Positions 26,564 to 34,688 of a DNA stretch of 64,000 nucleotides are shown here, in pieces (positions within the stretch are counted from its first letter, which is position 1; the number at the start of each line of letters is the position of its first letter). The notes below the pieces were generated by a model. It was not told the origin of the DNA. It saw only the letters and a list, made by a program, of their open reading frames with translations, and did no database searches. The DNA is from Rufibacter psychrotolerans (GTDB lineage: Bacteria > Bacteroidota > Bacteroidia > Cytophagales > Hymenobacteraceae), in NCBI RefSeq assembly GCF_016924645.1, contig NZ_JAFFJV010000007.1, positions 1-64,000 on the forward strand. Direction: 5' to 3'. Made by a program: the position numbers and the translations under genes.

Positions 26564-26998
26564 ATGGCAACTGTAAAACAACATCCGGTAGTACCAAACA
26601 GAGTTCCCCAGACCTTCAGCAGCCTGCTTGATACCTTCTTCCAGGACGCAGTAAGTCCGCGTAGAGTGCAGGGCTTTGCCCCGGCCGTAGACCTGTGGGA
26701 GACCGAGAAAAGCTATGAACTGGACATGGCCTTACCGGGCCTGAAGAAAGAAAACATCAACGTGGAGTTTGAGGAGGGCGTGCTGCGCGTGAGCGGTGAG
26801 CGCCTGTTCAACCAGGAAAACAAAGACCAGAAATTCCACCGCGTAGAGAACCTGTACGGCAAGTTCAGACGCTCTTTCCAACTGCCCGAGAACGTAGACG
26901 CGGCCGCCATAGACGCGCAGTTTGACAATGGCATGCTGCATATCTCGGTGCCTAAAGTAGAGGAGAAAGTGGTGAAACACCAGATCTCCGTGAAATAA
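26564..26998 (+). CDS. Hsp20/alpha-crystallin family small heat-shock protein
   Basis: A 144-residue ATP-independent holdase chaperone. The start at 26564 (MATVKQHPVVPNRV) is preferred over an ATG at 26528 whose extra residues are not family-like. The N-terminal FSSLLDTFFQDAV is the usual amphipathic lead; the alpha-crystallin domain spans about 38-135 (DLWETEKSYELDMALPGLKKE; the end has the family pattern FDNGMLHISVPKVE). Its own terminator follows. A single-gene unit, likely induced by heat or other stress, next to the HtrA-type protease. Confidence 0.93.
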   Translation: MATVKQHPVVPNRVPQTFSSLLDTFFQDAVSPRRVQGFAPAVDLWETEKSYELDMALPGLKKENINVEFEEGVLRVSGERLFNQENKDQKFHRVENLYGKFRRSFQLPENVDAAAIDAQFDNGMLHISVPKVEEKVVKHQISVK

Positions 26999-27019
26999 CA
27001 GCGGTGTTAAAAAAAAGTT

Positions 27020-27045
27020 AAAAAGGCGCCTTCGGGGGCCTTTTT
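27020..27045 (+). terminator. Terminator of hsp20
   Basis: AAAAAGGC(G)CC TTCG GG(G)GCCTTTTT: a GC stem with a TTCG tetraloop and a T-run, 22 bp past the stop. Confidence 0.88.
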
Positions 27046-27186
27046 GGCTTAGTCTTTGTTGATTTAACCATACTAGTTTCACTATTTTAGCGTTTCCCAC
27101 GTACCTATGAAGACGCGGTACCACGGGGTTCCTGAACGCTGAGATAGATAATTTACAGTAATTAACCTATATAGCTGACTTAAGAT

Positions 27187-28677
27187 ATGAGAACGAAACA
27201 GTTTATGTTAGGACTGGCGCTTTCCGCTATGGTAGGTGGAGGTGTTGCCGTTGGGAGTTATAAACTGCTGGATGATGACGCGCCCGCTACCGGGCAACAG
27301 CTTCCTAACACCAATGTGCGGTACACCAGCGCCATGCGCGAGTCTAACGTGATCGTACCCGAAGGATTAAACTTTGTTACCTCCGCGGAGCTGGTGACCC
27401 CGGCCGTGGTGCACGTAACCACTGAATACAAAGTGCAGGCCCGCCGGGCCCCAAGCGATATCCACCCTTTCTTCCGTGATTTCTTCGGCGATGAGTTTGA
27501 GGGCTATCAGCGCCAGCAGGGTCCGGCCATGGGCTCCGGTTCCGGGGTGATCATTGCCTCCAACGGCTACATCGTGACCAACAACCACGTAATTGACCGC
27601 GCCGATAAAATCCAGGTGATCCTGGACGACAAACGCACCTTTGATGCCACCCTGGTGGGCACTGACCCAAATACCGACATCGCGCTGCTGAAGATCAACG
27701 CCGATAACCTGCCGGCGCTGCGCTACGGCAACTCAGACAACGTGCGGGTAGGCGAGTGGGTGTTGGCCGTGGGTAACCCGTTCAACCTGAACTCTACCGT
27801 AACGGCCGGTATTGTGAGTGCCAAAGGCCGTAACGTAGGCATCTTGCAAGGAGCCGGCAGCTACAGCGTAGAATCCTTCATCCAGACCGATGCGGCCGTG
27901 AACCCCGGTAACAGCGGCGGCGCCCTGGTGAACCTGAACGGTGACCTTATCGGGATCAACACGGCCATTGCCTCGCAGACTGGTTCCTTTGCCGGATACT
28001 CGTTTGCCGTACCTTCTTCCATTGTAAGCAAGGTAGTGGATGACCTCCTCAAATACGGTGAAGTGCAGCGCGCCCTGTTAGGCGTGCAGATGCAGGAAGT
28101 GAACGCCGAACTGGCCAAGGAGAAAAGCCTGAAAACCCTGAACGGGGTGTACGTGGCAGGATTCTCTGAGAACAGTGCCGCCAAAACCGCCGGTATTGAG
28201 GAAGGCGACGTGATCACCGAAATCAACGGCGTGAAAATAAACACCGGGGCCCAGCTGCAGGAGCAGGTAACCCGTTACCGCCCCGGCGATAAGATCAAGG
28301 TAACCTACATGAGAGGCGGCAGCACCAAAACTGCCAACGTAACCCTGCGCAACGCCAGCGGCAGCACCGAGATTGTGAAGCGTGATCCAAACTCCGCCAA
28401 GTCCATGACCATTGACGGTGCCCGGTTTGAGGCCGCCAGCAAGCAGGAACTCAACAAGCTGGACATCACCGGCGGGGTGAAGGTGGAAGGCGTGGCGAAG
28501 AGCGGCTTTGCCGAGACCGGCATGAAAGACGGTTTCATTATCACCAGCATTGACCGTAATCCGGTGAGCACGCCGCAAGACGTAGACAAGATCCTGAAAA
28601 GCACCCGTAGAGGCGGTCTGCTCATTGAAGGGGTCTACCCAGACGGTCGCAGAGCATACTATGCCATTGGCCGCTAA
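27187..28677 (+). CDS. HtrA/Deg family periplasmic serine protease
   Basis: A 496-residue exported protease and quality-control chaperone. The N terminus has a short basic start and a hydrophobic stretch (6-24) acting as signal or anchor. The trypsin-like triad is complete: H134 (TNNHVI), D164 (NTDIALLKI) and S243 (GNSGGALV). Two PDZ domains follow at about 285-385 and 405-490. It should degrade misfolded envelope proteins. The DegP-type LA loop with aromatic residues (FFRDFFGDEF near 95-104) is present. Usual symbols are degP, degQ or htrA; the member type is not decidable here. Confidence 0.94.
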   Translation: MRTKQFMLGLALSAMVGGGVAVGSYKLLDDDAPATGQQLPNTNVRYTSAMRESNVIVPEGLNFVTSAELVTPAVVHVTTEYKVQARRAPSDIHPFFRDFFGDEFEGYQRQQGPAMGSGSGVIIASNGYIVTNNHVIDRADKIQVILDDKRTFDATLVGTDPNTDIALLKINADNLPALRYGNSDNVRVGEWVLAVGNPFNLNSTVTAGIVSAKGRNVGILQGAGSYSVESFIQTDAAVNPGNSGGALVNLNGDLIGINTAIASQTGSFAGYSFAVPSSIVSKVVDDLLKYGEVQRALLGVQMQEVNAELAKEKSLKTLNGVYVAGFSENSAAKTAGIEEGDVITEINGVKINTGAQLQEQVTRYRPGDKIKVTYMRGGSTKTANVTLRNASGSTEIVKRDPNSAKSMTIDGARFEAASKQELNKLDITGGVKVEGVAKSGFAETGMKDGFIITSIDRNPVSTPQDVDKILKSTRRGGLLIEGVYPDGRRAYYAIGR

Positions 28678-28711
28678 TTTGGGCCTCTTTTTAGAAAAAT
28701 AGCCTGTAAAC
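28676..28711. repeat. 36-bp palindromic element, copy 14, overlapping a stop codon
   Basis: A-ATTT, GGGCCTC, TTTT, TAGA, AAAA, TAGCCTG, TAAA, C. It shares the last two bases of the TAA of the HtrA-type gene. Confidence 0.8.
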
Positions 28712-28719
28712 GGCTTCTT

Positions 28720-28750
28720 AAAGCTCCTGCCCCAAGGCAGGAGCTTTTTT
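28720..28750 (+). terminator. Terminator of the HtrA-type gene
   Basis: AAAGCTCCTGCC CCAA GGCAGGAGCTTTTTT: 11-12 bp perfect stem with T-run, 43 bp past the stop. Confidence 0.92.
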
Positions 28751-28812
28751 GTTTTCTTATGTTGCCGGAAAGGCCTAAACTAGAGCTTTCATTTCTCCAA
28801 TCCTGATAAACT

Positions 28813-30384
28813 ATGGCACAACTCACCCAGGCAGCCCCGCTGCAAGAAACAATAACCAACCTGCTGGCCCAATTGGGAATCCAGGAAACCAATCCCGCCT
28901 ATAGTACCGGCCTGAACTGGGGCGGCCAAAATAACGCTGAAACCCGCGCCATCCATTCTCCTACCAACGGCGAGCTGATCGCCTCTGTAAACATGGCAAC
29001 GGAAGAAGACTACGACCAGGTCATTACGGTAGCGCAGAAGGCATTTCTGGAGTGGCGCAAATGGCCTTCGCCCAAGCGTGGCGAAGTAGTGCGCCAGATA
29101 GGCCAGAAGCTGCGCGAGTACAAAGAGCCATTGGGCAAACTGGTGAGCTATGAGATGGGCAAGATCCTGCAGGAAGGCTTGGGCGAAGTGCAGGAAATGA
29201 TTGACATCTGTGATTTCGCGGTGGGCTTGTCCAGGCAGCTGCACGGCTACACCATGCACTCAGAGCGCCCTACGCACCGCATGTATGAGCAGTATCATCC
29301 GTTGGGCGTAGTGGGCGTGATCTCGGCGTTCAACTTCCCGGTGGCGGTGTGGAGCTGGAACGCCATGCTAGCCGCTATCTGCGGCGATGTGGTGGTGTGG
29401 AAACCCTCTGAGAAAACGCCTTTGACGGCCGTGGCTTGTCAGCACATCATCAAGGAAGTGCTGGAGCAGAACCAGGTACCCGAGGGTGTGTTCAACGTGA
29501 TCATAGGTGATGCGGTCATTGGAAGTAGAATGGCGCACGATGAGCGCGTACCATTGGTATCGGCTACCGGGTCTACCCGCATGGGCAAGAAAGTAGGCGA
29601 GGCCGTGGGCCGCCGCTTAGGCAAGTCTTTGCTGGAACTGGGCGGAAACAACGCTATCATCCTTACCGAGAACGCTGATCTGGAAATGGCCATCCGGGCC
29701 GTGGTGTTTGGGGCCGTGGGTACCTGCGGACAGCGCTGTACCTCTACCCGCCGCCTGATCATCCACGAGAATATCTATGACGAAGTAAAAGAGCGCCTGT
29801 TGAAGGTGTACCCAAATCTGCCCATCGGGGACCCGTTGAAAGACGGCATTCTGGTAGGCCCGCTCATTGACAAAGACGCTACGGCGGCTTTCCTGAAAGC
29901 GCTGGAAACGGTGCAGCAGGAGGGAGGCAAGTTGTTGACCGGCGGCACCGTGCTGGAAGGCGAGGAATACGCCACCGGCACCTACGTAACCCCGGCCCTT
30001 GTGGAAGCCGAGAACCATTACCATACCGTGCAGGAAGAGACCTTCGCGCCTATTCTGTACCTCATCAAATATAGCGGCTCGGTGGAAGACGCCATCGAAA
30101 TCCAGAACGGCGTGCGCCAGGGCTTATCCTCGTCCATCTTCTCCACCAATTTACTTGAAACCGAAGCCTTCCTGAGCCACTGGGGTTCTGACTGCGGTAT
30201 TGCCAACGTGAACATCGGAACCTCCGGGGCCGAGATTGGCGGGGCGTTTGGCGGCGAAAAAGACACTGGTGGCGGACGCGAATCGGGTTCCGATGCGTGG
30301 CGGTTCTACATGCGCCGGCAAACCAATACCATCAATTTCGGGCGGGAACTGCCCTTGGCGCAGGGTATCAAATTTGACCTGTAA
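28813..30384 (+). CDS. Aldehyde dehydrogenase, ALDH7 (aminoadipate-semialdehyde) type
   Basis: A 523-residue NAD(P)-dependent dehydrogenase. Catalytic residues are in place: N174 (SAFNFP), E276 (LELGGNNA) and C309 (GQRCTSTRR). The C-terminal GGEKDTGGGRESGSDAW motif (near 482-498) is characteristic of the ALDH7 family (antiquitin), which oxidises 2-aminoadipate 6-semialdehyde in lysine breakdown and related aldehydes in stress. It acts in the cytoplasm as a tetramer in known members. Monocistronic; the true substrate here is an inference from the family. Confidence 0.9.
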   Translation: MAQLTQAAPLQETITNLLAQLGIQETNPAYSTGLNWGGQNNAETRAIHSPTNGELIASVNMATEEDYDQVITVAQKAFLEWRKWPSPKRGEVVRQIGQKLREYKEPLGKLVSYEMGKILQEGLGEVQEMIDICDFAVGLSRQLHGYTMHSERPTHRMYEQYHPLGVVGVISAFNFPVAVWSWNAMLAAICGDVVVWKPSEKTPLTAVACQHIIKEVLEQNQVPEGVFNVIIGDAVIGSRMAHDERVPLVSATGSTRMGKKVGEAVGRRLGKSLLELGGNNAIILTENADLEMAIRAVVFGAVGTCGQRCTSTRRLIIHENIYDEVKERLLKVYPNLPIGDPLKDGILVGPLIDKDATAAFLKALETVQQEGGKLLTGGTVLEGEEYATGTYVTPALVEAENHYHTVQEETFAPILYLIKYSGSVEDAIEIQNGVRQGLSSSIFSTNLLETEAFLSHWGSDCGIANVNIGTSGAEIGGAFGGEKDTGGGRESGSDAWRFYMRRQTNTINFGRELPLAQGIKFDL

Positions 30385-30454
30385 TCCTGCAGCGAAAGGC
30401 AGGGGCACGCAAGGATGTGCCGCCCTTCTCCAATCCCATTGCCCTGTTTCCAGA

Positions 30455-30495
30455 ACCAAGGGGCCTCGCATTCGTTGCTGAGGCCCCTTGGTCAT
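30455..30495 (+). terminator. Terminator of the ALDH7 gene
   Basis: ACCAAGGGGCCTC ... GAGGCCCCTTGGT, 13 bp perfect arms, about 70 bp past the stop. The T-run is short (CATTT). Confidence 0.8.
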
Positions 30496-30602
30496 TTCAG
30501 CCCCGCTGCGGCTAAAAGTTACGGCGCCGTTATCCCTTCAAAAGTTTACGGGCAATGGCCTTCGTGTCTTGTTTCTCGTACTACTGACTCTAAACTAACC
30601 CA

Positions 30603-31523
30603 ATGAAGAAACGAACTGGTTTACTGGTATTGGCGGGTGCTGCCTTAATCCTGCTGCTGCCCACCTTGCTCCCGGCCCAGATGGTGGACAAGAATTCAAT
30701 AATAGCCAAGGGAGCCAAGCTGGAAAAGTTGAGCGATGGTTTCTCCTTTACCGAGGGGCCGGCGGTGGACCGTGAAGGAAATGTGTACTTCACCGATCAG
30801 CCGAATAACAAGATCTTCAAATGGTCGGCGGAAACGGGGAAAATCAGCTTGTTCACAGATCAGGCGGGTCGTTCCAACGGGCTGTATTTTGACCGGAAAG
30901 GCAACCTCATCGCTGCCGCCGATATGGACAACCAGCTCTGGTCTTTTGACCAGGCGGGTAAACCCACGGTGCTGGTGAAGGACTATGCAGGCAAACTGCT
31001 CAACGGACCCAACGACCTCTGGATTGCTCCCTCGGGGGCTATGTACCTCACAGATCCCTTGTACAAACGAGACTACTGGACCCGAAATCCCGAACGTCAG
31101 CAAAATGGCGAGTACGTGTACTATCTCAGTCCAGATAGGTCGCGGTTTATCCCCGTAGAAGAAAGCTTGGTGAAGCCCAACGGAATCATAGGCACCCCTG
31201 ACGGCAAGAAGCTGTACGTGGCAGATATTGACGCCAATAAAACCTATGTGTACACCATCAATGCCGATGGTTCTCTGGCTAACAAGAAGCTGTTTGCCAA
31301 TATGGGTTCTGACGGGATGACGATTGACAACCAAGGCAACGTGTACCTCACTGGCAAGGGCGTGACCGTGTTTGACAAAGAGGGCCAGCAGATTGCGCAG
31401 ATTCCCGTTCCCGAGAACTGGACTGCCAACGTGACGTTCGGCGGAAAAGACCGCTCCACGCTCTTTATCACGGCCATGGGAGCTGTGTACGGAGTGAAAA
31501 TGAAGGTGAAAGGCGGGAATTGA
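30603..31523 (+). CDS. Secreted SMP-30/gluconolactonase family protein
   Basis: A 306-residue six-bladed beta-propeller hydrolase with a signal peptide (KKRTGLLVLAGAALILLLP). Family landmarks: SFTEGPAVDREGNVYFTDQP near 50-69 (metal-ligating Glu in TEGP), LNGPNDLWIAPSGAMYLTDP near 133-152 (Asn/Asp ligands), and VKPNGIIGTPDGKKLYVADI near 190-209. These proteins hydrolyse sugar lactones or related esters in the periplasm with a divalent metal. The sugar is not known. Monocistronic, followed by two hairpins. Confidence 0.9.
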   Translation: MKKRTGLLVLAGAALILLLPTLLPAQMVDKNSIIAKGAKLEKLSDGFSFTEGPAVDREGNVYFTDQPNNKIFKWSAETGKISLFTDQAGRSNGLYFDRKGNLIAAADMDNQLWSFDQAGKPTVLVKDYAGKLLNGPNDLWIAPSGAMYLTDPLYKRDYWTRNPERQQNGEYVYYLSPDRSRFIPVEESLVKPNGIIGTPDGKKLYVADIDANKTYVYTINADGSLANKKLFANMGSDGMTIDNQGNVYLTGKGVTVFDKEGQQIAQIPVPENWTANVTFGGKDRSTLFITAMGAVYGVKMKVKGGN

Positions 31524-31551
31524 AGCTTTTGCTTCACCCTAAAAAGAAGCT

Positions 31552-31587
31552 GTTTTAGCCTTGTTTTCGCGAAAACAGCTCAGAAAA
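31552..31587. repeat. 36-bp palindromic element, copy 15
   Basis: GTTTT, AGCCTTG, TTTT, CGCG, AAAA, CAGCTCA, GAAA, A, 29 bp past the SMP-30 stop. Confidence 0.8.
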
Positions 31588-31635
31588 GTTGTGGCAAGCC
31601 GAGATCGCTACTACTTGTTAAGTTATCTGGGAAGT

Positions 31636-31682
31636 AAACAGGAAAGCCCAAGTCGGTGCAAACGGCTTGGGCTTTCCTGTTT
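31636..31682. terminator. Perfect 17-bp hairpin in the gap before the DUF4442 gene
   Basis: AAACAGGAAAGCCCAAG ... CTTGGGCTTTCCTGTTT with a 13-base loop and T-run. It lies 112 bp past the SMP-30 stop and its right arm runs into the next 36-bp element. Confidence 0.8.
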
Positions 31683-31714
31683 TAGGGCAGTTTATCAGAA
31701 AAGGGACAGAAAAC
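31679..31714. repeat. 36-bp palindromic element, copy 16
   Basis: GTTTT, AGGGCAG, TTTA, TCAG, AAAA, GGGACAG, AAAA, C, 76 bp before the DUF4442 start. It is a second copy in the same gap. Confidence 0.8.
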
Positions 31715-31790
31715 GCTGCTTAACAGTTAGGCGTAATTTCTTAAAGTGCAGCAGAATCGCTATTTTACTATTGAACTTCAGCCTTTGCCT

Positions 31791-32300
31791 ATGCCTACCT
31801 CAACGCCTGTTTCTTCCACCGCCGCTTTCCGCCGGTTAATTTCCCGGCCCGTGAAACTGAGGCTGTTCTTGTTCAAGAACCTACCCATGGCGTATCTGGC
31901 GGGCGTCAGGATGAAGAAACTCACCGACCATGAGGCGCAGGTGACCGTTGAGTACGGCTATCTCACTAAAAATCCGTTCAAATCCATCTACTTCGCTTGT
32001 CTGAGCATGGCCGCCGAAATGGCCTCCGGGGTGTTGAGCTTGATGTATTTGTACCGGGCTCATCCGTCAGTGTCTATGCTGGTGGTGCACATGGAGGCCG
32101 AGTTCACCAAAAAAGCCGTGGGTACTATCACCTTCACCTGCACCGATGGTGCGGCCATCGCCGCCGCCGTGCACCAGGCCCAGGTTACCGGCGAGGGGCA
32201 GCAGGTGCAGGCGCTCAGCATTGGCCGTGATGCGCAAGGCGAGGAAGTGGCCCGCTTCCGCATCACGTGGTCCTACAAAGCCAGAACCAAAAAAGGTTAA
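31791..32300 (+). CDS. DUF4442 protein (hotdog-fold thioesterase-like)
   Basis: A 169-residue protein from the ATG at 31791 (MPTSTPVSS); an upstream ATG at 31746 would add 15 residues. The body (VRMKKLTDHEAQVTVEYGYL, then FACLSMAAEMASGVLSL) fits the DUF4442/PaaI-like hotdog group, which often hydrolyses acyl-CoA thioesters, though members of DUF4442 are mostly uncharacterised. No signal peptide is certain. Its TAA stop shares bases with the TAA of the convergent hydrolase gene: the four bases TTAA at 32297-32300 serve both. Confidence 0.78.
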   Translation: MPTSTPVSSTAAFRRLISRPVKLRLFLFKNLPMAYLAGVRMKKLTDHEAQVTVEYGYLTKNPFKSIYFACLSMAAEMASGVLSLMYLYRAHPSVSMLVVHMEAEFTKKAVGTITFTCTDGAAIAAAVHQAQVTGEGQQVQALSIGRDAQGEEVARFRITWSYKARTKKG

Positions 32301-33244
32301 GACTTACGGCTGGTTTTCTTCAAGAACTCTTTCACTACCTTCTGGAACTGGGCATTCTGCTCCAGGTAAATCACGTGGCCACCCGGCATGGAAACGGTGG
32401 TCTGGTTCGGGAATTTGAAGCTCTTGTAGTGGTTTGGCCCGATGGAGAAATCCTGCTGGCCGGAAATCACCAGCACCGGCATTTTCAGGTGTCTTGAGAC
32501 TTCGGTGAAGTCCTGGAAATACTCGGGGTAATTAGACCAGGCCTGTCCAAAACTGTAGTTGCCGGGGCGTTTGGCGTCTTCCTCGTTCATCTTCTTCAAT
32601 CCATCACTGGTAGTGTACATGAGCTGGTGGTACATGTCTTTTTGGTTCAAGGTCTGGATAATGGCCATAAAACGGTCAAAGATTGGTTTGTTGGTGTCCA
32701 GGAACGGAGCGGTGTCCTCGGGTTTCAGCAGTTCCACGCCGCGGTTGATCTGGGCGTGCATAGACGGCTCTAGGTGCAGGGTGGCGCTCAATAAAACCAT
32801 TCTGGAGATGGTCTGCGGATAGTAATAGGCGTACTCCGTGGCCAGAATGCCCCCGAACGAATGAGCCAGCACCGTCCATTTGCTATGGCCTAACTGCTGG
32901 CGTACCTCGTCAAAGTCCTGGGCTACGCGGTGCAGGCTGTAGTTACCGCTGGGCGATTTGCCAGACCGGCCGCTGCCGCGCTGGTCTACATAAATCATCT
33001 GCAGAGAATCTTCCAGGGAGTTGATGCCCAGCACTTCAAACGAGTGGCTCCACGCGCCCGGTCCGCCGTGGATGAACAGGCAGGGCCGGCCCTTGCCCGA
33101 GACTTTCACATACAGTTCGGTACCGTCGGTCATTGTCAGGCGCATTTCCTTTGGGGCAGAAGCGGTTGGTTTGGTCTGCGCCAAGGCGGCAGAGAGACTG
33201 ATGCCCAGCACGAACATCAGAATAAAGGAAAAACGAGCTTTCAT
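32297..33244 (-). CDS. Secreted alpha/beta hydrolase
   Basis: A 315-residue protein with a signal peptide (MKARFSFILMFVLGISLSAALAQ). The alpha/beta-hydrolase fold is shown by the oxyanion motif FIHGGPGAWSHSFE near 57-70, the nucleophile elbow AHSFGGIL near 128-135 (Ser130), and a C-terminal GGHVIYLEQNAQF with the catalytic His near residue 292. The HGGPG form resembles prolyl iminopeptidase-type enzymes, so a peptidase or esterase role in the periplasm is possible. Monocistronic and convergent with the DUF4442 gene; no terminator space exists between the two stops. Confidence 0.87.
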   Translation of the reverse strand: MKARFSFILMFVLGISLSAALAQTKPTASAPKEMRLTMTDGTELYVKVSGKGRPCLFIHGGPGAWSHSFEVLGINSLEDSLQMIYVDQRGSGRSGKSPSGNYSLHRVAQDFDEVRQQLGHSKWTVLAHSFGGILATEYAYYYPQTISRMVLLSATLHLEPSMHAQINRGVELLKPEDTAPFLDTNKPIFDRFMAIIQTLNQKDMYHQLMYTTSDGLKKMNEEDAKRPGNYSFGQAWSNYPEYFQDFTEVSRHLKMPVLVISGQQDFSIGPNHYKSFKFPNQTTVSMPGGHVIYLEQNAQFQKVVKEFLKKTSRKS

Positions 33245-33477
33245 AGGTTCAAATAGGGTTAGATTTTAGGCAAAAGTGAGAAATAAAATAGATAAATTGA
33301 TGTAGAGAAATACCCCATAAATTTTTTGGAGCACCGTGCAACCCTTGGCATAAACGGGTGTCTTTAGGGTAGAAGTTAGGAACAAGAGAGCGTCTGAAGG
33401 CTCTGCGTGAGGTTGGTGTTGTTCCGGGTTTTGCTGTTACTAGATTACCATCATGATGAGCCTTAAAAGGTAGCAAT

Positions 33478-34038
33478 TTGGAGACGCTGGAATACACCGA
33501 CGTTAACGCGCATATAGTAGCCCGCTGCAAGGAGGGCGACCGTAAGGCGCAGTATGAGCTGTACAAGCTCTACAGTAAGTCCATGTTCAACGTGAGCATG
33601 CGCATTACCAATGATTATACAGAGGCAGAGGATGTCTTGCAGGAATCGTTCCTGAGCGCGTTCAGGGAGCTGCACACCTTCAAGGGAGATTCCACCTTTG
33701 GCAGTTGGCTAAAGCGCATCGTCATTAACAAGTCCATCACCAAAGTGCGCAGCCGGCGCCTGCAGGTAGAACCGATGGACGATTTCCAGGACTTCGCCGA
33801 GGAAGCCCCGGAGTATGACCAGGAAGACATGGATTACAAAGTGGAGACCATCAAGAAAGCCATTCAGTCCTTGCCTGATGGCTATCGGGTGGTGCTCACC
33901 TTGTACCTATTGGAAGGTTACGATCACGGCGAGATAGCCGAGATCCTGAGTATAAGTGAGGCTACCTCCAAGTCGCAGTACAGCAGGGCCCGCAAGAAAT
34001 TGCTGAGCCTCATGCAGGAACAGTCATTTTTTAGCTGA
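33478..34038 (+). CDS. RNA polymerase ECF-type sigma factor
   Basis: A 186-residue sigma-70 family factor with regions 2 (about 15-85, with YTEAEDVLQESFLSAFRELH and FGSWLKRIVINK) and 4 (about 120-180, with LPDGYRVVLTLYLLEGYDHG and ILSISEATSKSQYSRAR). The frame has no ATG near the start: an in-frame stop lies at 33457 and the only start codon before region 2 is TTG at 33478, followed by GAGACGCTGG. A TTG start is therefore proposed. It heads an operon with the anti-sigma-like gene and a DUF4097 protein. The last codons and stop lie inside a 36-bp palindromic element. Confidence 0.9.
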   Translation: METLEYTDVNAHIVARCKEGDRKAQYELYKLYSKSMFNVSMRITNDYTEAEDVLQESFLSAFRELHTFKGDSTFGSWLKRIVINKSITKVRSRRLQVEPMDDFQDFAEEAPEYDQEDMDYKVETIKKAIQSLPDGYRVVLTLYLLEGYDHGEIAEILSISEATSKSQYSRARKKLLSLMQEQSFFS

Positions 34039-34061
34039 TTTAGAGAAAATACCTCAAAAAC
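34026..34061. repeat. 36-bp palindromic element, copy 17, overlapping sigma-factor stop
   Basis: A, TTTT, TTAGCTG, ATTT, AGAG, AAAA, TACCTCA, AAAA, C. It covers the final three sense codons and TGA of the sigma gene and ends 13 bp before the anti-sigma start, inside the operon. Confidence 0.7.
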
Positions 34062-34073
34062 GAGTAAGTGCAT

Positions 34074-34688
34074 ATGAAAGATAGATTAAAGGATTTTGTA
34101 CAGGCCCACCGAGACGAGTTTGACACCTTCACCCCTCGACCGGATCTCTGGCAGGACATTGCCGCCGAGCTGCAGCAGGAGGAGGTGAAGCCCACTATGG
34201 CCGTTGAACCAGAGAGAGAAGCCAGGGTGATCTCCATCAATTGGCACCATGCCTGGCGGTACGCCGCCGCCGTGGCCATGCTGATTATGGTAGCCTTTTC
34301 GGCCTACTATTACATGAACAATGGGGCGCAGCCATCGGGAACGGTGGCTGCCACGCAACCCGTTCCGCTGGAGAAAATAGCCCCGGAGGTGCCTCAGCTT
34401 GAAACCCGCTTTGCCAGTGTGATTGAACAGAAGGAAGCCCAACTGAGAGAGTATGACCTGAAAGCCTTGGGCATGGACAAGGAGTGGGAGCGGGAAGCAG
34501 CCACCCTGGACTCGGCTTACACAGAGCTTAAAAAAGAACTTTACACCACGCCTAACAAAGATGTGGTAGTAGAGGCTATGCGTGACAACTTAAAAATGCG
34601 AATCGCCATTCTGAACCGGCAGTTACAGGTTCTTGAAAACATACAGCAAGTGAAAAAACAAGTACCCAATGAAACTACTTCTATCTAG
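34074..34688 (+). CDS. Putative anti-sigma factor, single-pass membrane protein
   Basis: A 204-residue protein from the ATG at 34074; a GTG two codons earlier is possible. A cytoplasmic N-terminal part (1-60) is followed by one membrane helix at about 62-81 (YAAAVAMLIMVAFSAYYYM) and a periplasmic coiled-coil-like tail (about 110-204) rich in Glu, Lys and Gln. The layout and position directly after the ECF sigma gene fit a membrane anti-sigma factor that holds the sigma until a signal arrives, but no zinc-binding HxxxCxxC motif is seen. Its end overlaps the next gene by 20 bp. Confidence 0.75.
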   Translation: MKDRLKDFVQAHRDEFDTFTPRPDLWQDIAAELQQEEVKPTMAVEPEREARVISINWHHAWRYAAAVAMLIMVAFSAYYYMNNGAQPSGTVAATQPVPLEKIAPEVPQLETRFASVIEQKEAQLREYDLKALGMDKEWEREAATLDSAYTELKKELYTTPNKDVVVEAMRDNLKMRIAILNRQLQVLENIQQVKKQVPNETTSI

